DNA of 64,000 nucleotides from Limiplasma sp036645955 (GTDB lineage Bacteria > Bacillota > Clostridia > Christensenellales > Aristaeellaceae). The stretch is from positions 9,795-73,794 of the forward strand of contig JAVXND010000007.1 of NCBI GenBank assembly GCA_036645955.1. The letters are read 5' to 3'. Position numbers and translations under genes: made by a program. Positions within the stretch are counted from its first letter, which is position 1, and each line of letters starts with the position of its first letter. The notes below the pieces were generated by a model. It was not told where the DNA came from. It did no database searches and saw only the letters and a program-made list of their open reading frames with translations. Positions 50,844 through 59,766 of this stretch are shown piece after piece.

Positions 50844-51733
50844 TAGAGCCCACCTTGCCTGCATGGGCATTGCTTTCAACCCATCTTCTTTTTTCGTTGA
50901 TATTGGTGCTCAGACTGCTTTTTGGGCACACGGGAATGCGCCTTGTACATTTGTCGTGGGCGCTTGCACTGCCCGTATTTGGGCCCCTTGCGGGGCTTTG
51001 TATGGCATCCCGATCGGCGTTTGACCAAAGCGAGCTTTCAGGCCTGCTTGCAAAAATGAATGCAAACGAAGAAAAATACATCAAGCTGATTCGCTCGCAG
51101 GAAAACTATCAAGATACCGTACCGCTTGAAGAAGCACTGCTGATTAATGATCCAAGCAAGCGCCGCACCCTCATGCTGAGTGTGCTTCAAGAAGATTCCA
51201 CACGTTATTTGGATTTGCTCATGGTGGCACGGCTCAATGAGGATGGCGAAACCGCGCATTATGCCGCGGCAACCATTATGCAGATTCAGCGAGATTTACA
51301 GCTTTCCCTACAGCGCTATGAGGTGCAGGCGCAGGAGCAAAACCAAAGCATAGAGCAGCAGCTTGCATACATTGAACTGCTATCCAAGTACATTGACAGC
51401 GGCTTGCTGGAAGGGCAGCTGCTTGTGCGCAAGCGCATGGCGCTTAACGATGCGCTTAACAAAGCCTTACAGCAAACAGAGGATGCCGAATTGCTTACCA
51501 AGCTGGTTCGCAACTATTTAGCGCTTGATTTGATGCAGAATGCCCGAGAATGCTCAGAACGCCTGCTTGTCAACTACCCAAGCGATGAGCGCGCGTGGCT
51601 GGAGGCCTTGCGGGTTTGTGCTCAAACGCATGATCCGCAGCGCCTGCAACGCATTTTGAAACAAATGGAGGGTGCTTCCATTGCGTGGACCACAGAGGGC
51701 CGTGAAACGCTGAAATTCTGGAAAGGAAACTGA
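50840..51733 (+). CDS. pelE: PelE-like membrane/TPR protein
   Basis: 297 residues. Two N-terminal membrane helices (about 8-60: LLSTHLLFSLILVLRLLFG and LSWALALPVFGPLAGLCMAS) are followed by a soluble helical region. Its end (about 190-290) looks like TPR repeats (DAELLTKLVRNYLALDLMQN, then ECSERLLVNYPSDERAWLEA). This is the PelE layout, and its place between pelD and pelA supports it. PelE is thought to link PelD with the PelF/PelG synthase. Start overlaps pelD by ATGA; pelA begins after one base. Confidence 0.8.
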   Translation: MIEPTLPAWALLSTHLLFSLILVLRLLFGHTGMRLVHLSWALALPVFGPLAGLCMASRSAFDQSELSGLLAKMNANEEKYIKLIRSQENYQDTVPLEEALLINDPSKRRTLMLSVLQEDSTRYLDLLMVARLNEDGETAHYAAATIMQIQRDLQLSLQRYEVQAQEQNQSIEQQLAYIELLSKYIDSGLLEGQLLVRKRMALNDALNKALQQTEDAELLTKLVRNYLALDLMQNARECSERLLVNYPSDERAWLEALRVCAQTHDPQRLQRILKQMEGASIAWTTEGRETLKFWKGN

Positions 51734-51734
51734 A

Positions 51735-53621
51735 ATGAAAAGTAAAAGTAAAACAAGCTTTGGTTATCTGCTCGTTCCTTTGGCGGCAATGCTGATTTTA
51801 GCCCTTGTTTTGCTTGTGCATGGGCGAGGAATGCAGATAAAGCAGGATCACAGCGTAATGGCACAGCAATTGCTGGAAGCGGACGCATATTCAGCGGCGC
51901 TTAGCCATGAAGCGGGAAGCATGGATGCAGCTGGAAGCAATGAAATATACGATGAAGGGTACCAATATTTGGTCTTATACTCGCATCATCAAACGGAGCT
52001 TAACTATCGTTATATGCAAACGCTTTGCGATGTTTTGTCTTCCATGCGTATCAACTACCATGCGGTGAATATACTGGATGAACCTTTGCCTGACCTAAGC
52101 CCCTATCGCGTGATTTTATACGCCTCGCCTGAAATGCTGGCATTGGGCGAAAACGCTCATGAGATCATCCGCTGGACAGAAAAGGGGGGGTATTTGGGCA
52201 TTATGGTTTCCCCTGCGGTGGATGATGTTTTCCGCACCATTTACCGCAAGCTAGGCGTGGTGGAATATGGCGCGGTTACCGAAAAATTTCACTCCATTTT
52301 GTACAAGGAAAACCTGTTTCCGCTTTATCAAAATGTGATTTATACGCCTGAGGATATGCAGGGAGATGCGCCCATGTTTCGCTTGTCCAGCGATTGTGTG
52401 GTTCATATGGAATCTGGCGATGAAAAGCACTTGCCCCTTCTTTGGGAGCATGCCCTTCAAAAGGGGCATGTGGTGGTTTTGAATAGCAACATGGGCGGTG
52501 AAAAGGATAGCCGAGGTATGGTGAGCGCGGCGGTGTCGCTGGTGGATGAAGCAGTTGCTTACCCCATTATTAACAGCTCCATGATTTTTATCGATGATTT
52601 TCCAGCGCCGCAGCCCGTGGGATATGACAAACGTCTGCTTCAGCAATATGGGTATGACATTCAAGGCTTTTATCGAAACCACTGGTGGCCTGATATGGAG
52701 CGCCTTTGGCGTGCGGCGGGCTGTGAGTATTCGGGCGTGCTTGTTGAAACCTATAACGATGTGGTGAGCCCGCCCTTTCAAAGCGAAGGCGCAAAAAGTC
52801 TGCTTCGGTATTATGGCACAGCGCTGATGAAAATAGGCGGCGAAATTGGCTTGCACGGCTATAACCATATGCCGCTATGCCCCGAGGGCTTCCCCTATGC
52901 GGGAGAGGATTACAAATATTGGCTTACCAAGGAAAACATGAAATTGGCCACGGCTGAGCTATGGCGATTTGCCCAAGAGGTGTTTCCGGAAGCAAAGTAT
53001 CAAACCTACGTGCCGCCCTCCAATTACCTATCCGACGAAGGGCGTGAGGTGGTGCTTGAAGAACTGCCAAACGTGCGCGTTATATCGGGGCTATACCTGC
53101 CTGAAACAGGCGTAGAGGCCTATGTACAGGAGTTTGGCATGGAGAAGGACGGCATTGTAGCGGTGCCGCGCATCACCTCTGGCTTCCAAATGGACGAGTA
53201 CAACCATTTCGTGTTTGCGCAGGAAATGTATTTGCATGGCGTGTTTTCGCACTTTATTCATCCTGACGATGTGCTGGATGTGGAAAGAGGCGCGTTGGAG
53301 GGCTGGGACGCTATGTTTGGCGCATTTTTTCAATCCATGCTCGAGCTCAAAAAGGCGTATCCGCCCATTCGCATGATGAATGCATCGGAGGGGGCGGCGG
53401 CTGTACAGCGCTTTGATCAGCTTCGCGTGAAGCGTGTGGCGGCAGAGGATGCTTTACGGCTTGAGCTGGATGGCTTTGTGGATGAAGCTTGGCTGGCTCT
53501 TCGCACGCGCCGCGTGCCTGAGAGCATAGAAGGGGGAACGTTATTTCCCTTGCTGGATGGCTTTTACTGGATTCGTGCGGAGGCGGCGCAGGTAACGGTT
53601 CACTGGGAGGTGGCGCCATGA
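51735..53621 (+). CDS. pelA: PelA-type polysaccharide deacetylase (DUF2194), membrane anchored
   Basis: 628 residues. It has one N-terminal membrane helix (about 10-30), an alpha/beta region (about 75-250), and then a carbohydrate-deacetylase domain. In the latter IFIDDFPAP gives D287-D288 and LHGYNH gives H374 and H378, the expected metal ligands. VPPSNYLSDEG, FSHFIHPDD and a C-terminal beta part follow. Equivalent to the deacetylase half of Pseudomonas PelA; the glycoside-hydrolase half is absent, as in the Bacillus cereus Pel cluster. It should partly deacetylate the GalNAc/GlcNAc polymer outside the membrane. GAAAGGAAACTGAA precedes the ATG; overlaps pelF by four bases. Confidence 0.87.
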   Translation: MKSKSKTSFGYLLVPLAAMLILALVLLVHGRGMQIKQDHSVMAQQLLEADAYSAALSHEAGSMDAAGSNEIYDEGYQYLVLYSHHQTELNYRYMQTLCDVLSSMRINYHAVNILDEPLPDLSPYRVILYASPEMLALGENAHEIIRWTEKGGYLGIMVSPAVDDVFRTIYRKLGVVEYGAVTEKFHSILYKENLFPLYQNVIYTPEDMQGDAPMFRLSSDCVVHMESGDEKHLPLLWEHALQKGHVVVLNSNMGGEKDSRGMVSAAVSLVDEAVAYPIINSSMIFIDDFPAPQPVGYDKRLLQQYGYDIQGFYRNHWWPDMERLWRAAGCEYSGVLVETYNDVVSPPFQSEGAKSLLRYYGTALMKIGGEIGLHGYNHMPLCPEGFPYAGEDYKYWLTKENMKLATAELWRFAQEVFPEAKYQTYVPPSNYLSDEGREVVLEELPNVRVISGLYLPETGVEAYVQEFGMEKDGIVAVPRITSGFQMDEYNHFVFAQEMYLHGVFSHFIHPDDVLDVERGALEGWDAMFGAFFQSMLELKKAYPPIRMMNASEGAAAVQRFDQLRVKRVAAEDALRLELDGFVDEAWLALRTRRVPESIEGGTLFPLLDGFYWIRAEAAQVTVHWEVAP

Positions 53622-55069
53622 GAATTTGCATGATTGCTGAAGGCTGTTATCCCTTTGTGCCGGGCGGGGTTTCCTCGTGGCTGCAGGAATTGATTTTGAA
53701 CATGCCGGAGCATGAATTTGTGGTGTGGGCCATTGGTGCGCAGGAAAAAATGCGGGGGCACTATTGCTATCCCATTCCCTCCAATGTGGTTCAGGTGCAA
53801 GATGTTTATTTGGATACGGTGCTGAGCGAGGGACTTCAAAGCCGCAAGAGCGGTTATCATCTTTCTAAAAATGAATGGCAAGAGGTGCGCAAGCTGCTTT
53901 CATGCAAAAATCCCGATTGGTCGGTTATTTACAATTGCTTTGTTAAAAACGATGTGCAACCCGCCTCGTTTTTACTCGACCGCGCCTTTTTGGACATTAT
54001 CAAGTCCTTATGCGCGGAAGAATTTCCGTATATTTCCTTCTCGGATTATTTTTGGACCTTGCGTTCTATGTTTTTGCCGCTGTTGTATCTGCTATCCTCT
54101 CCCATTCCTGAAGCGGATTTGTATCATTCCGTTTCGGCCGGTTATGCAGGCGTGCTTGGAGCTATGGCGGCGCTGAAATACAACCGCCCCTATGTGCTCA
54201 CGGAGCATGGCATTTATACGCGCGAGCGCGAGGAGGAAATTTTAAGAAGCAATTGGGTGAAGCCGCATTTTAAAGACCTGTGGATCAACATGTTTTACAT
54301 GTTTACGCGCTGTGCCTACCAAAGCGCGGATTGTGTTACCTCCCTGTTTCACCGTGCTAGCCTGATTCAGCAGGAAATTGGCTGTGCCGCTGAAAAATGC
54401 TCTGTGATTTCCAACGGGGTTCATGTGGAGCGCTTTGCAAAGGTTCCCAAGAAAACGCCCAACGGGCTTGTGGACATCGGCGCAATTGTGCGCGTGGTGC
54501 CGATTAAGGACATCAAGACCATGCTGTACGCATTTGCTTTGGTGGAGGAGCAGAAACCCAATGTGCGCTTGCACATTATGGGCAACACGGCGGAGGATGA
54601 GGAATATTATCAAGAATGCGTGGAGCTTACCAATGAGCTTAGGCTTCAAAACGTCCTGTTTTTGGGGCGTGTAAACGTAGCGGAATATTTGCAAAATGTT
54701 GACTTTACACTGCTGACCAGCATTTCAGAAGGGCAGCCGTTGGCGGTGCTTGAGGCGATGGCGGCGGGTCGCCCCTCCATTACAACGGATGTGGGGAGCT
54801 GTAGAGAGCTGCTGGAAGGGGTAAGCGATGATTTTGGTCTTGCGGGCTTGTGTGTGCCTGTGATGCATCAAAGTGCGCTTGCAGAGGCAATTCTCAAGCT
54901 TTGCAATGATCCCAAGCTGCTTGAAAGCATGCGTGAAAACGGATTGAAGCGAGTGAACACGCTCTACACGCACCAAAAAATGATGGAGGCTTACCGCAAT
55001 ACCTATGACTGCGCCATAAAGGCGGTGCAAGCAAGAGGAGGTGGAAGCAATGGCGGGCATCGGCTTTGA
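53618..55069 (+). CDS. pelF: PelF glycosyltransferase (GT4)
   Basis: 483 residues. Starts RICMIAEGCYPFVPGGVSSW, the diagnostic PelF beginning. The C-terminal GT-B half carries SNGVHVERFAKVP, VRVVPIKDIKTMLYAF, and SISEGQPLAVLEAMAAGRPS with the GT4 E-x7-E motif. PelF is the cytosolic enzyme that polymerises UDP-GalNAc/GlcNAc, working with the PelG channel. No lipid carrier is needed. Overlaps pelA by four bases and pelG by 20. Confidence 0.95.
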   Translation: MRICMIAEGCYPFVPGGVSSWLQELILNMPEHEFVVWAIGAQEKMRGHYCYPIPSNVVQVQDVYLDTVLSEGLQSRKSGYHLSKNEWQEVRKLLSCKNPDWSVIYNCFVKNDVQPASFLLDRAFLDIIKSLCAEEFPYISFSDYFWTLRSMFLPLLYLLSSPIPEADLYHSVSAGYAGVLGAMAALKYNRPYVLTEHGIYTREREEEILRSNWVKPHFKDLWINMFYMFTRCAYQSADCVTSLFHRASLIQQEIGCAAEKCSVISNGVHVERFAKVPKKTPNGLVDIGAIVRVVPIKDIKTMLYAFALVEEQKPNVRLHIMGNTAEDEEYYQECVELTNELRLQNVLFLGRVNVAEYLQNVDFTLLTSISEGQPLAVLEAMAAGRPSITTDVGSCRELLEGVSDDFGLAGLCVPVMHQSALAEAILKLCNDPKLLESMRENGLKRVNTLYTHQKMMEAYRNTYDCAIKAVQARGGGSNGGHRL

Positions 55070-56540
55070 ACTGAAAAAGCTATTTGCGGGCAAGGGCTTG
55101 TTTAAAAAAGCGCGCGCCTATGTGTATGCGGGGATTATTTGTTCAGGAACCATGCTGCTTGCCATTGCGCTCATGCTCAGCGTGACCACCATCGCAAAGG
55201 AAAACGGCGCTACGGCGCGTGAAAATGATCTGCTGATTGTGCTGATGACCTATACGCTCATAGGCTCGCTGTTGATTTGCTCCCCCATTCAAATGCTTTT
55301 GACGCGTTGCGTGGCGGATTTGCTGTTTATGAAAAGCTACGACCGCGTTTTGCCCTCGCTGTATGGGAGCGTGACACTGCTCATGGCCATTGGCGGCCCC
55401 GCTTATGCACTGCTCCTGTGGTTTGCGCCAGGGGTGTTTTGGGTGGACAGACTGCTCAGCTGGTGTTTTTTCATGGAGCTTGCCATTCTATGGATACAGA
55501 TGGCTTATATCACTGCCTTGAAGGATTATCAGCGGGTGTTTTTTGGGTTTTTATTGGGTGTGATCACAGCCATAGGCTGTTCTTTTTTACTGCTTGCGCT
55601 GGGCTTGCCTGTACTAACGGCCATGCTAAGCGCTGTGTTTTTGGGCTATGGCGTGATGGTGGTTTGCTTTGCCTACACGCTAAGCCGTTATTTTCCGCCT
55701 GGACGCGGAAGCCTGTTTTACTTTTGCAAATGGTTTGGAAAATATCCAAGCCTATTGCTGATTGGGCTGTTTTCCTCCTTTGGGGCTTTTGTTCATTTGG
55801 TGCTCATGTGGTATAGCCCCATCAGTGTGGTGGTAGACGGCGTATTGCGTGCCGCGCCTGCACATGATGTGGCGGCGTTCTTTGCCTTTATGGTGTCTTT
55901 GCCTACGGTGATTAATTTTGTGGTGAGTGTGGAAGTGAACTTTTACGACAAATACCGCAAGTATTTTAGCGCGGTGATTGAGGACGGAACGCTTGGCGAA
56001 ATTGATCAAGCGCGCGGGGAAATGGTTACGGTGCTGAAGCAAGAGGTATTACAGCTTGCGCAGGTGCAGGTGTTTGTGCTGATTGCTTTTATTGTGCTCG
56101 GCAAATATTTTTTGGAGCCCATCGGGTTTTCACGCGAAATGTTAGACATGTTCCGCTTGATGTGTGTGGGCTACAGCGCCTATGGGGTTGGCAACTCCGT
56201 CATGCAGCTTCAGCTGTATTTTGACGACCGCATGGGGGCATTGATGACGACGTTCGTGTTTTTTACAGTAAACGGCGTGGTCACCCTGCTGTTGATTAAC
56301 GGGCCTCTTTTGCTGTACGGGGTGGGCTTGCTTGTGGGCGGCGTGCTGATGTACATCGTGGCGATCGCGCGGCTTTTGTACTACGTGAAGGATGTGGACT
56401 ACTATGTATATTGCGGACAGCCCGTGCTTGCCATTGTGCGGGATACGGTTTGGGATCGGCTGGTGCGCAAGCTTGACGAGCGCGCACTTAGCACGGAGGA
56501 AAGCATGCGTGCAAACACAAAAGGAGAGAGCATAACATGA
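55050..56540 (+). CDS. pelG: PelG membrane transporter
   Basis: 496 residues with about twelve membrane helices, MATE/MVF-like. The N-terminus MAGIGFELKKLFAGKGLFKK is typical of PelG. It forms the inner-membrane conduit for the Pel polymer together with PelD, PelE and PelF. ATG 55050 follows AGAGGAGG inside the end of pelF; the GTG at 55041 adjoins that site. Overlaps the CotH gene by ATGA. Confidence 0.93.
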   Translation: MAGIGFELKKLFAGKGLFKKARAYVYAGIICSGTMLLAIALMLSVTTIAKENGATARENDLLIVLMTYTLIGSLLICSPIQMLLTRCVADLLFMKSYDRVLPSLYGSVTLLMAIGGPAYALLLWFAPGVFWVDRLLSWCFFMELAILWIQMAYITALKDYQRVFFGFLLGVITAIGCSFLLLALGLPVLTAMLSAVFLGYGVMVVCFAYTLSRYFPPGRGSLFYFCKWFGKYPSLLLIGLFSSFGAFVHLVLMWYSPISVVVDGVLRAAPAHDVAAFFAFMVSLPTVINFVVSVEVNFYDKYRKYFSAVIEDGTLGEIDQARGEMVTVLKQEVLQLAQVQVFVLIAFIVLGKYFLEPIGFSREMLDMFRLMCVGYSAYGVGNSVMQLQLYFDDRMGALMTTFVFFTVNGVVTLLLINGPLLLYGVGLLVGGVLMYIVAIARLLYYVKDVDYYVYCGQPVLAIVRDTVWDRLVRKLDERALSTEESMRANTKGESIT

Positions 56541-58309
56541 ACAAAAGCAAGGCAAGAATCGTGGGAATGCTGTTGGTTATTTGCCTTACCATCAGTGGGT
56601 GCGGCACACAGCAGGACAGCTCTCAAACGCTCCAAGGCGAAACAACGCAGAGCCGTGCTGTGCCCAAGGCCGCGCCTGCGGCGGTGGGGGACGGTTCCAT
56701 TCACGATTTGGCGCGGCTATACGAAAACGACGATCCCGCGTCGGTGGTTACATTCTACTTAACGGTACGAGTGGGCAACGCGGCTGATGGCACAAACCAC
56801 ACCTTTGAAGACGTGAACTCGGTTTTGCGCCTACAGGGCATGAATGATGTGGCAGTGGTGGCCGCAGAGGCACTGCTACAGGAGGGGGACGAACAAGGCC
56901 CTTTGCCTGGGGGGCTGGGCTATGGGCAGGTGGGGGCAAATGCCACCATTCGCATTCGCGGCCGCACAAGCACCAGCTATCCGCAAAAATCCTACCGCAT
57001 TGATTTGTTTGATTCGGCGGGCCTGTGGCGCGGGCAAAGAGCCATTGCGCTGAACAAGCATCCTGCGGATTCGACGCGGCTGCGCAACAAGCTTTATTTT
57101 GACCTGTTAAAGGGTGTGGATCACATCACGACACTGCGCACACAATTTGTGCATTTGTATGTGAAGGATGAAAGCGCCGAACCCAAACAAACCGAATTTG
57201 TTGATTTTGGCTTGTTTACACAGGTGGAAATTCCCAACAAGCGCTATTTGCGAAACCATGAATTAAGCGTGTCGGGCAACCTGTACAAAGCCAATATGTG
57301 CGAGTTTTTCCGCTATCCGGAAAAGCTTCGTTTGGCCACGGACCCATTGTACAACGCAAAGGATTTTGCTTCTGTGCTTGAAAGCAAAACGGACGAGGAT
57401 CATACCAAGCTGCTTGAAATGCTGGACGCAGTCAACGATTACAGCATTCCCATTGAGCAAACCTTTGAAAAGTATTTTGATGCGGATAATTTCTTTACTT
57501 TTTATGCGTACAACCTGTTGATGTCCAATCCAGACAGCAACGCGCAGAATTACTTGATCTATAGCCCTGTCAATAGCAGCAAATGGTATTTCATTCCATG
57601 GGATGGCGATTCTTCCTTGCGGCGGCTGGAGCATAAGCTGCTCAATTATCAGTGGGAGGAAGGCAGCTGGAGCTGGGGCGCGTCCAACTATTGGTCAGTG
57701 CTGATTTACGCCCGTGTGATGCGCGTGGAGCGCTACCGCAAAATGCTGAGTGAGCGTGTGGAGGAGCTTCACCTCTACCTGACACCTGAACGCATGCGGG
57801 AGCAGATGGCCATTTACGAGCCGACTTTACAGCGCTTTTTGACTGTTATGCCAGACCGTGCAAACCTGATGACAACCCTTGAAATGCGTGAAAAAATATG
57901 CTCCGCCATGCCCAATGAGCTTGAATTGGCTTACCAAAGCTACCGAAGATCCATCGCTAAGCCCATGCCCTTTTATTTGGCACCTGTAACAATGAAGGAT
58001 GGGGCATTGTTTTTCAATTGGAGCGAGGCGTACGATTTTAATGGCGAGCTGGTTCGATACCGTATCCAGGTTTGCAAGGATTGGGCGTTCCTGCCGCAAG
58101 ACGTGATTTATGAAAGCAACGGGCAGTTTGGTCTGAGCGCAACCGTTCCCATGCCGCCTGCCGCAACGTACTACTGGCGCGTGATCGCTACCAATGAAAG
58201 AGGGCTGCAGCAAATTCCGTTTGATGAAATCCTCACCCGTACAGGGGTGCATAACGGCATACTGTCCTTCACCATTACAGACGAAGGCGAGGTGAAAAAC
58301 ACACAATGA
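56537..58309 (+). CDS. CotH-kinase family lipoprotein
   Basis: 590 residues. Signal peptide with lipobox LTISGC (Cys about 22) and a Ser/Gln-rich spacer. The CotH domain (about 95-440) carries IRIRGRTSTSYPQKSYRIDL, DSTRLRNKLYFDLLKG, LFTQVEIPNKRYL and WYFIPWDGDSSL (Asp-rich metal site). A C-terminal fibronectin-III-like domain follows (about 480-585). CotH proteins are secreted or spore-coat protein kinases; here it is anchored on the outer face of the membrane. Start overlaps pelG and stop overlaps the VTC gene by four bases each, so it belongs to the pel operon. Confidence 0.9.
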   Translation: MNKSKARIVGMLLVICLTISGCGTQQDSSQTLQGETTQSRAVPKAAPAAVGDGSIHDLARLYENDDPASVVTFYLTVRVGNAADGTNHTFEDVNSVLRLQGMNDVAVVAAEALLQEGDEQGPLPGGLGYGQVGANATIRIRGRTSTSYPQKSYRIDLFDSAGLWRGQRAIALNKHPADSTRLRNKLYFDLLKGVDHITTLRTQFVHLYVKDESAEPKQTEFVDFGLFTQVEIPNKRYLRNHELSVSGNLYKANMCEFFRYPEKLRLATDPLYNAKDFASVLESKTDEDHTKLLEMLDAVNDYSIPIEQTFEKYFDADNFFTFYAYNLLMSNPDSNAQNYLIYSPVNSSKWYFIPWDGDSSLRRLEHKLLNYQWEEGSWSWGASNYWSVLIYARVMRVERYRKMLSERVEELHLYLTPERMREQMAIYEPTLQRFLTVMPDRANLMTTLEMREKICSAMPNELELAYQSYRRSIAKPMPFYLAPVTMKDGALFFNWSEAYDFNGELVRYRIQVCKDWAFLPQDVIYESNGQFGLSATVPMPPAATYYWRVIATNERGLQQIPFDEILTRTGVHNGILSFTITDEGEVKNTQ

Positions 58310-59040
58310 GCGAAGCATATCGCCATGAGCTGAAATACCTGATCAATATGCCTGATTACGCCTTACTGCGCGCCCGCATGCTAGGCGTGCTTTCGCGCGA
58401 CCCAAACACCGGCCCCACAGGGGAGTACTGGATCAGAAGCCTGTACTTTGATGATTATTGGAACACGGGATATGAGGACAAAGAAGGGGGATACCTTCTG
58501 CGAAAAAAGTACCGCATTCGCGTGTACAACTGCGCTGATGATCTCATCCGCTTGGAACGCAAAAAAAAATTTGGAGCGTACATTTACAAGCAGGCGGCAC
58601 CGCTTACCCGCCCACAGGTGCAAAGCATATTGGAGGGTGATTATGCCTTTTTGCTTCAAAGCGAGCATGCATTGCTTCGGGAATTTTACTTTGAATGCAC
58701 ATCGCGCATTATGCGTCCGCGTGTGATTGTGGATTATGACCGTGAGCCGTTTGTAATGGAAGCGGGAGATGTGCGCATCACCTTTGACAAGCATGTGCGC
58801 GCGGGCATGGGGCGTTTTGAACTTTTTGATACAAAACTGCCAACGCTTGAAACCTTGCCGGGCAATCAAATGATTATGGAAGTCAAATTTACGCAATTTT
58901 TACCCGCTGAGGTAAAAACACTGCTTCCGCCGCGCGCAAGCCTATTAACAGCGGCTTCAAAATACGTGCTGTGCTGTGATGCATGTGCACGCACAGAAAA
59001 CAAGGTAAGAACGGAGGGGCTACAATGGAGGGCACGTTGA
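58306..59040 (+). CDS. VTC-domain polyphosphate polymerase-like protein
   Basis: 244 residues. Starts AYRHELKYLINMPDYALLRA. Basic tunnel-type strands follow: IRSLYFDD, KYRIRVYN and IRLERKKKFGAYIYK; the domain ends MIMEVKFTQFLP. This is the VTC fold (triphosphate-tunnel) of yeast Vtc4, which makes polyphosphate from ATP. Cytoplasmic, no membrane helix of its own. Overlaps both neighbours (4 and 16 bases). It occurs with CotH and DUF4956 genes in many Firmicutes and actinobacteria; the shared function is not established. Confidence 0.9.
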   Translation: MSEAYRHELKYLINMPDYALLRARMLGVLSRDPNTGPTGEYWIRSLYFDDYWNTGYEDKEGGYLLRKKYRIRVYNCADDLIRLERKKKFGAYIYKQAAPLTRPQVQSILEGDYAFLLQSEHALLREFYFECTSRIMRPRVIVDYDREPFVMEAGDVRITFDKHVRAGMGRFELFDTKLPTLETLPGNQMIMEVKFTQFLPAEVKTLLPPRASLLTAASKYVLCCDACARTENKVRTEGLQWRAR

Positions 59041-59720
59041 GTTTTCAGGATGTGATTAAAAAATCGGTGTTGGAGTCTGGCGCGTATTTACAGGCCATTC
59101 AACCTGAAATCATCATTCGCACAGCGGGTTATGTGCTGATTTCCTTGCTGGCAGGCTTTCTGCTGTACTTTATTTACAAAAAAACCTATACGGGCGTGGT
59201 GTTCAGCCATTCGTTTGCGGTTTCGCTCATTGGTATGACGGTGCTTACCTGCGCCATTATTGTAACCATACAGGCAAACGTGGTGCTTTCGTTGGGCATG
59301 GTGGGTGCGCTGTCCATTGTGCGGTACCGCACAGCCATCAAAGACCCTATGGACCTGATGTACCTTTTTTGGGCGGTAGCAATGGGCATTTCCGCAGGCG
59401 CGGGCATGTTCTATATCACATTCATGACCATAGTGGTGATGCTGATCATCATGCTATTGACCAAGCGCAGGCATGGGCGGGATGAAATTTATATATTGCT
59501 GATTCACTATACAGGGGAAGATATCAGCGACGACATCAGGCGCGTGCTGGGCGGTCAGCCCTACCAAATCAAGTCCAAAACCATGCGCAAGCAAAATGTG
59601 GAAATGGCTGTGGAGGTGCGGGTGAAAAAGCACAACACGCGCTTTACGGAAAAAATCCAAGCCATGGCTGGGGTTGAGGATGTTACCCTTGTGCAGTATG
59701 ATGGGGATTATATTGGATGA
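59025..59720 (+). CDS. DUF4956 membrane protein
   Basis: 231 residues from ATG 59025 after CGGAGGGG. Four membrane helices (about 25-145) enclose the conserved LSLGMVGALSIVRYRTAIKD loop. A soluble C-terminal ferredoxin-like domain (about 150-231) follows. Usual partner of VTC-domain proteins; it may be the membrane channel or anchor for the VTC product, by inference from the Vtc complex. The longer frame from 58983 lies inside the VTC gene and is rejected. Confidence 0.88.
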   Translation: MEGTLSFQDVIKKSVLESGAYLQAIQPEIIIRTAGYVLISLLAGFLLYFIYKKTYTGVVFSHSFAVSLIGMTVLTCAIIVTIQANVVLSLGMVGALSIVRYRTAIKDPMDLMYLFWAVAMGISAGAGMFYITFMTIVVMLIIMLLTKRRHGRDEIYILLIHYTGEDISDDIRRVLGGQPYQIKSKTMRKQNVEMAVEVRVKKHNTRFTEKIQAMAGVEDVTLVQYDGDYIG

Positions 59721-59766
59721 TGAGGGAGGCTTTCACATCCGTAGCATGGGGGAAGGGGGTTGCTTT

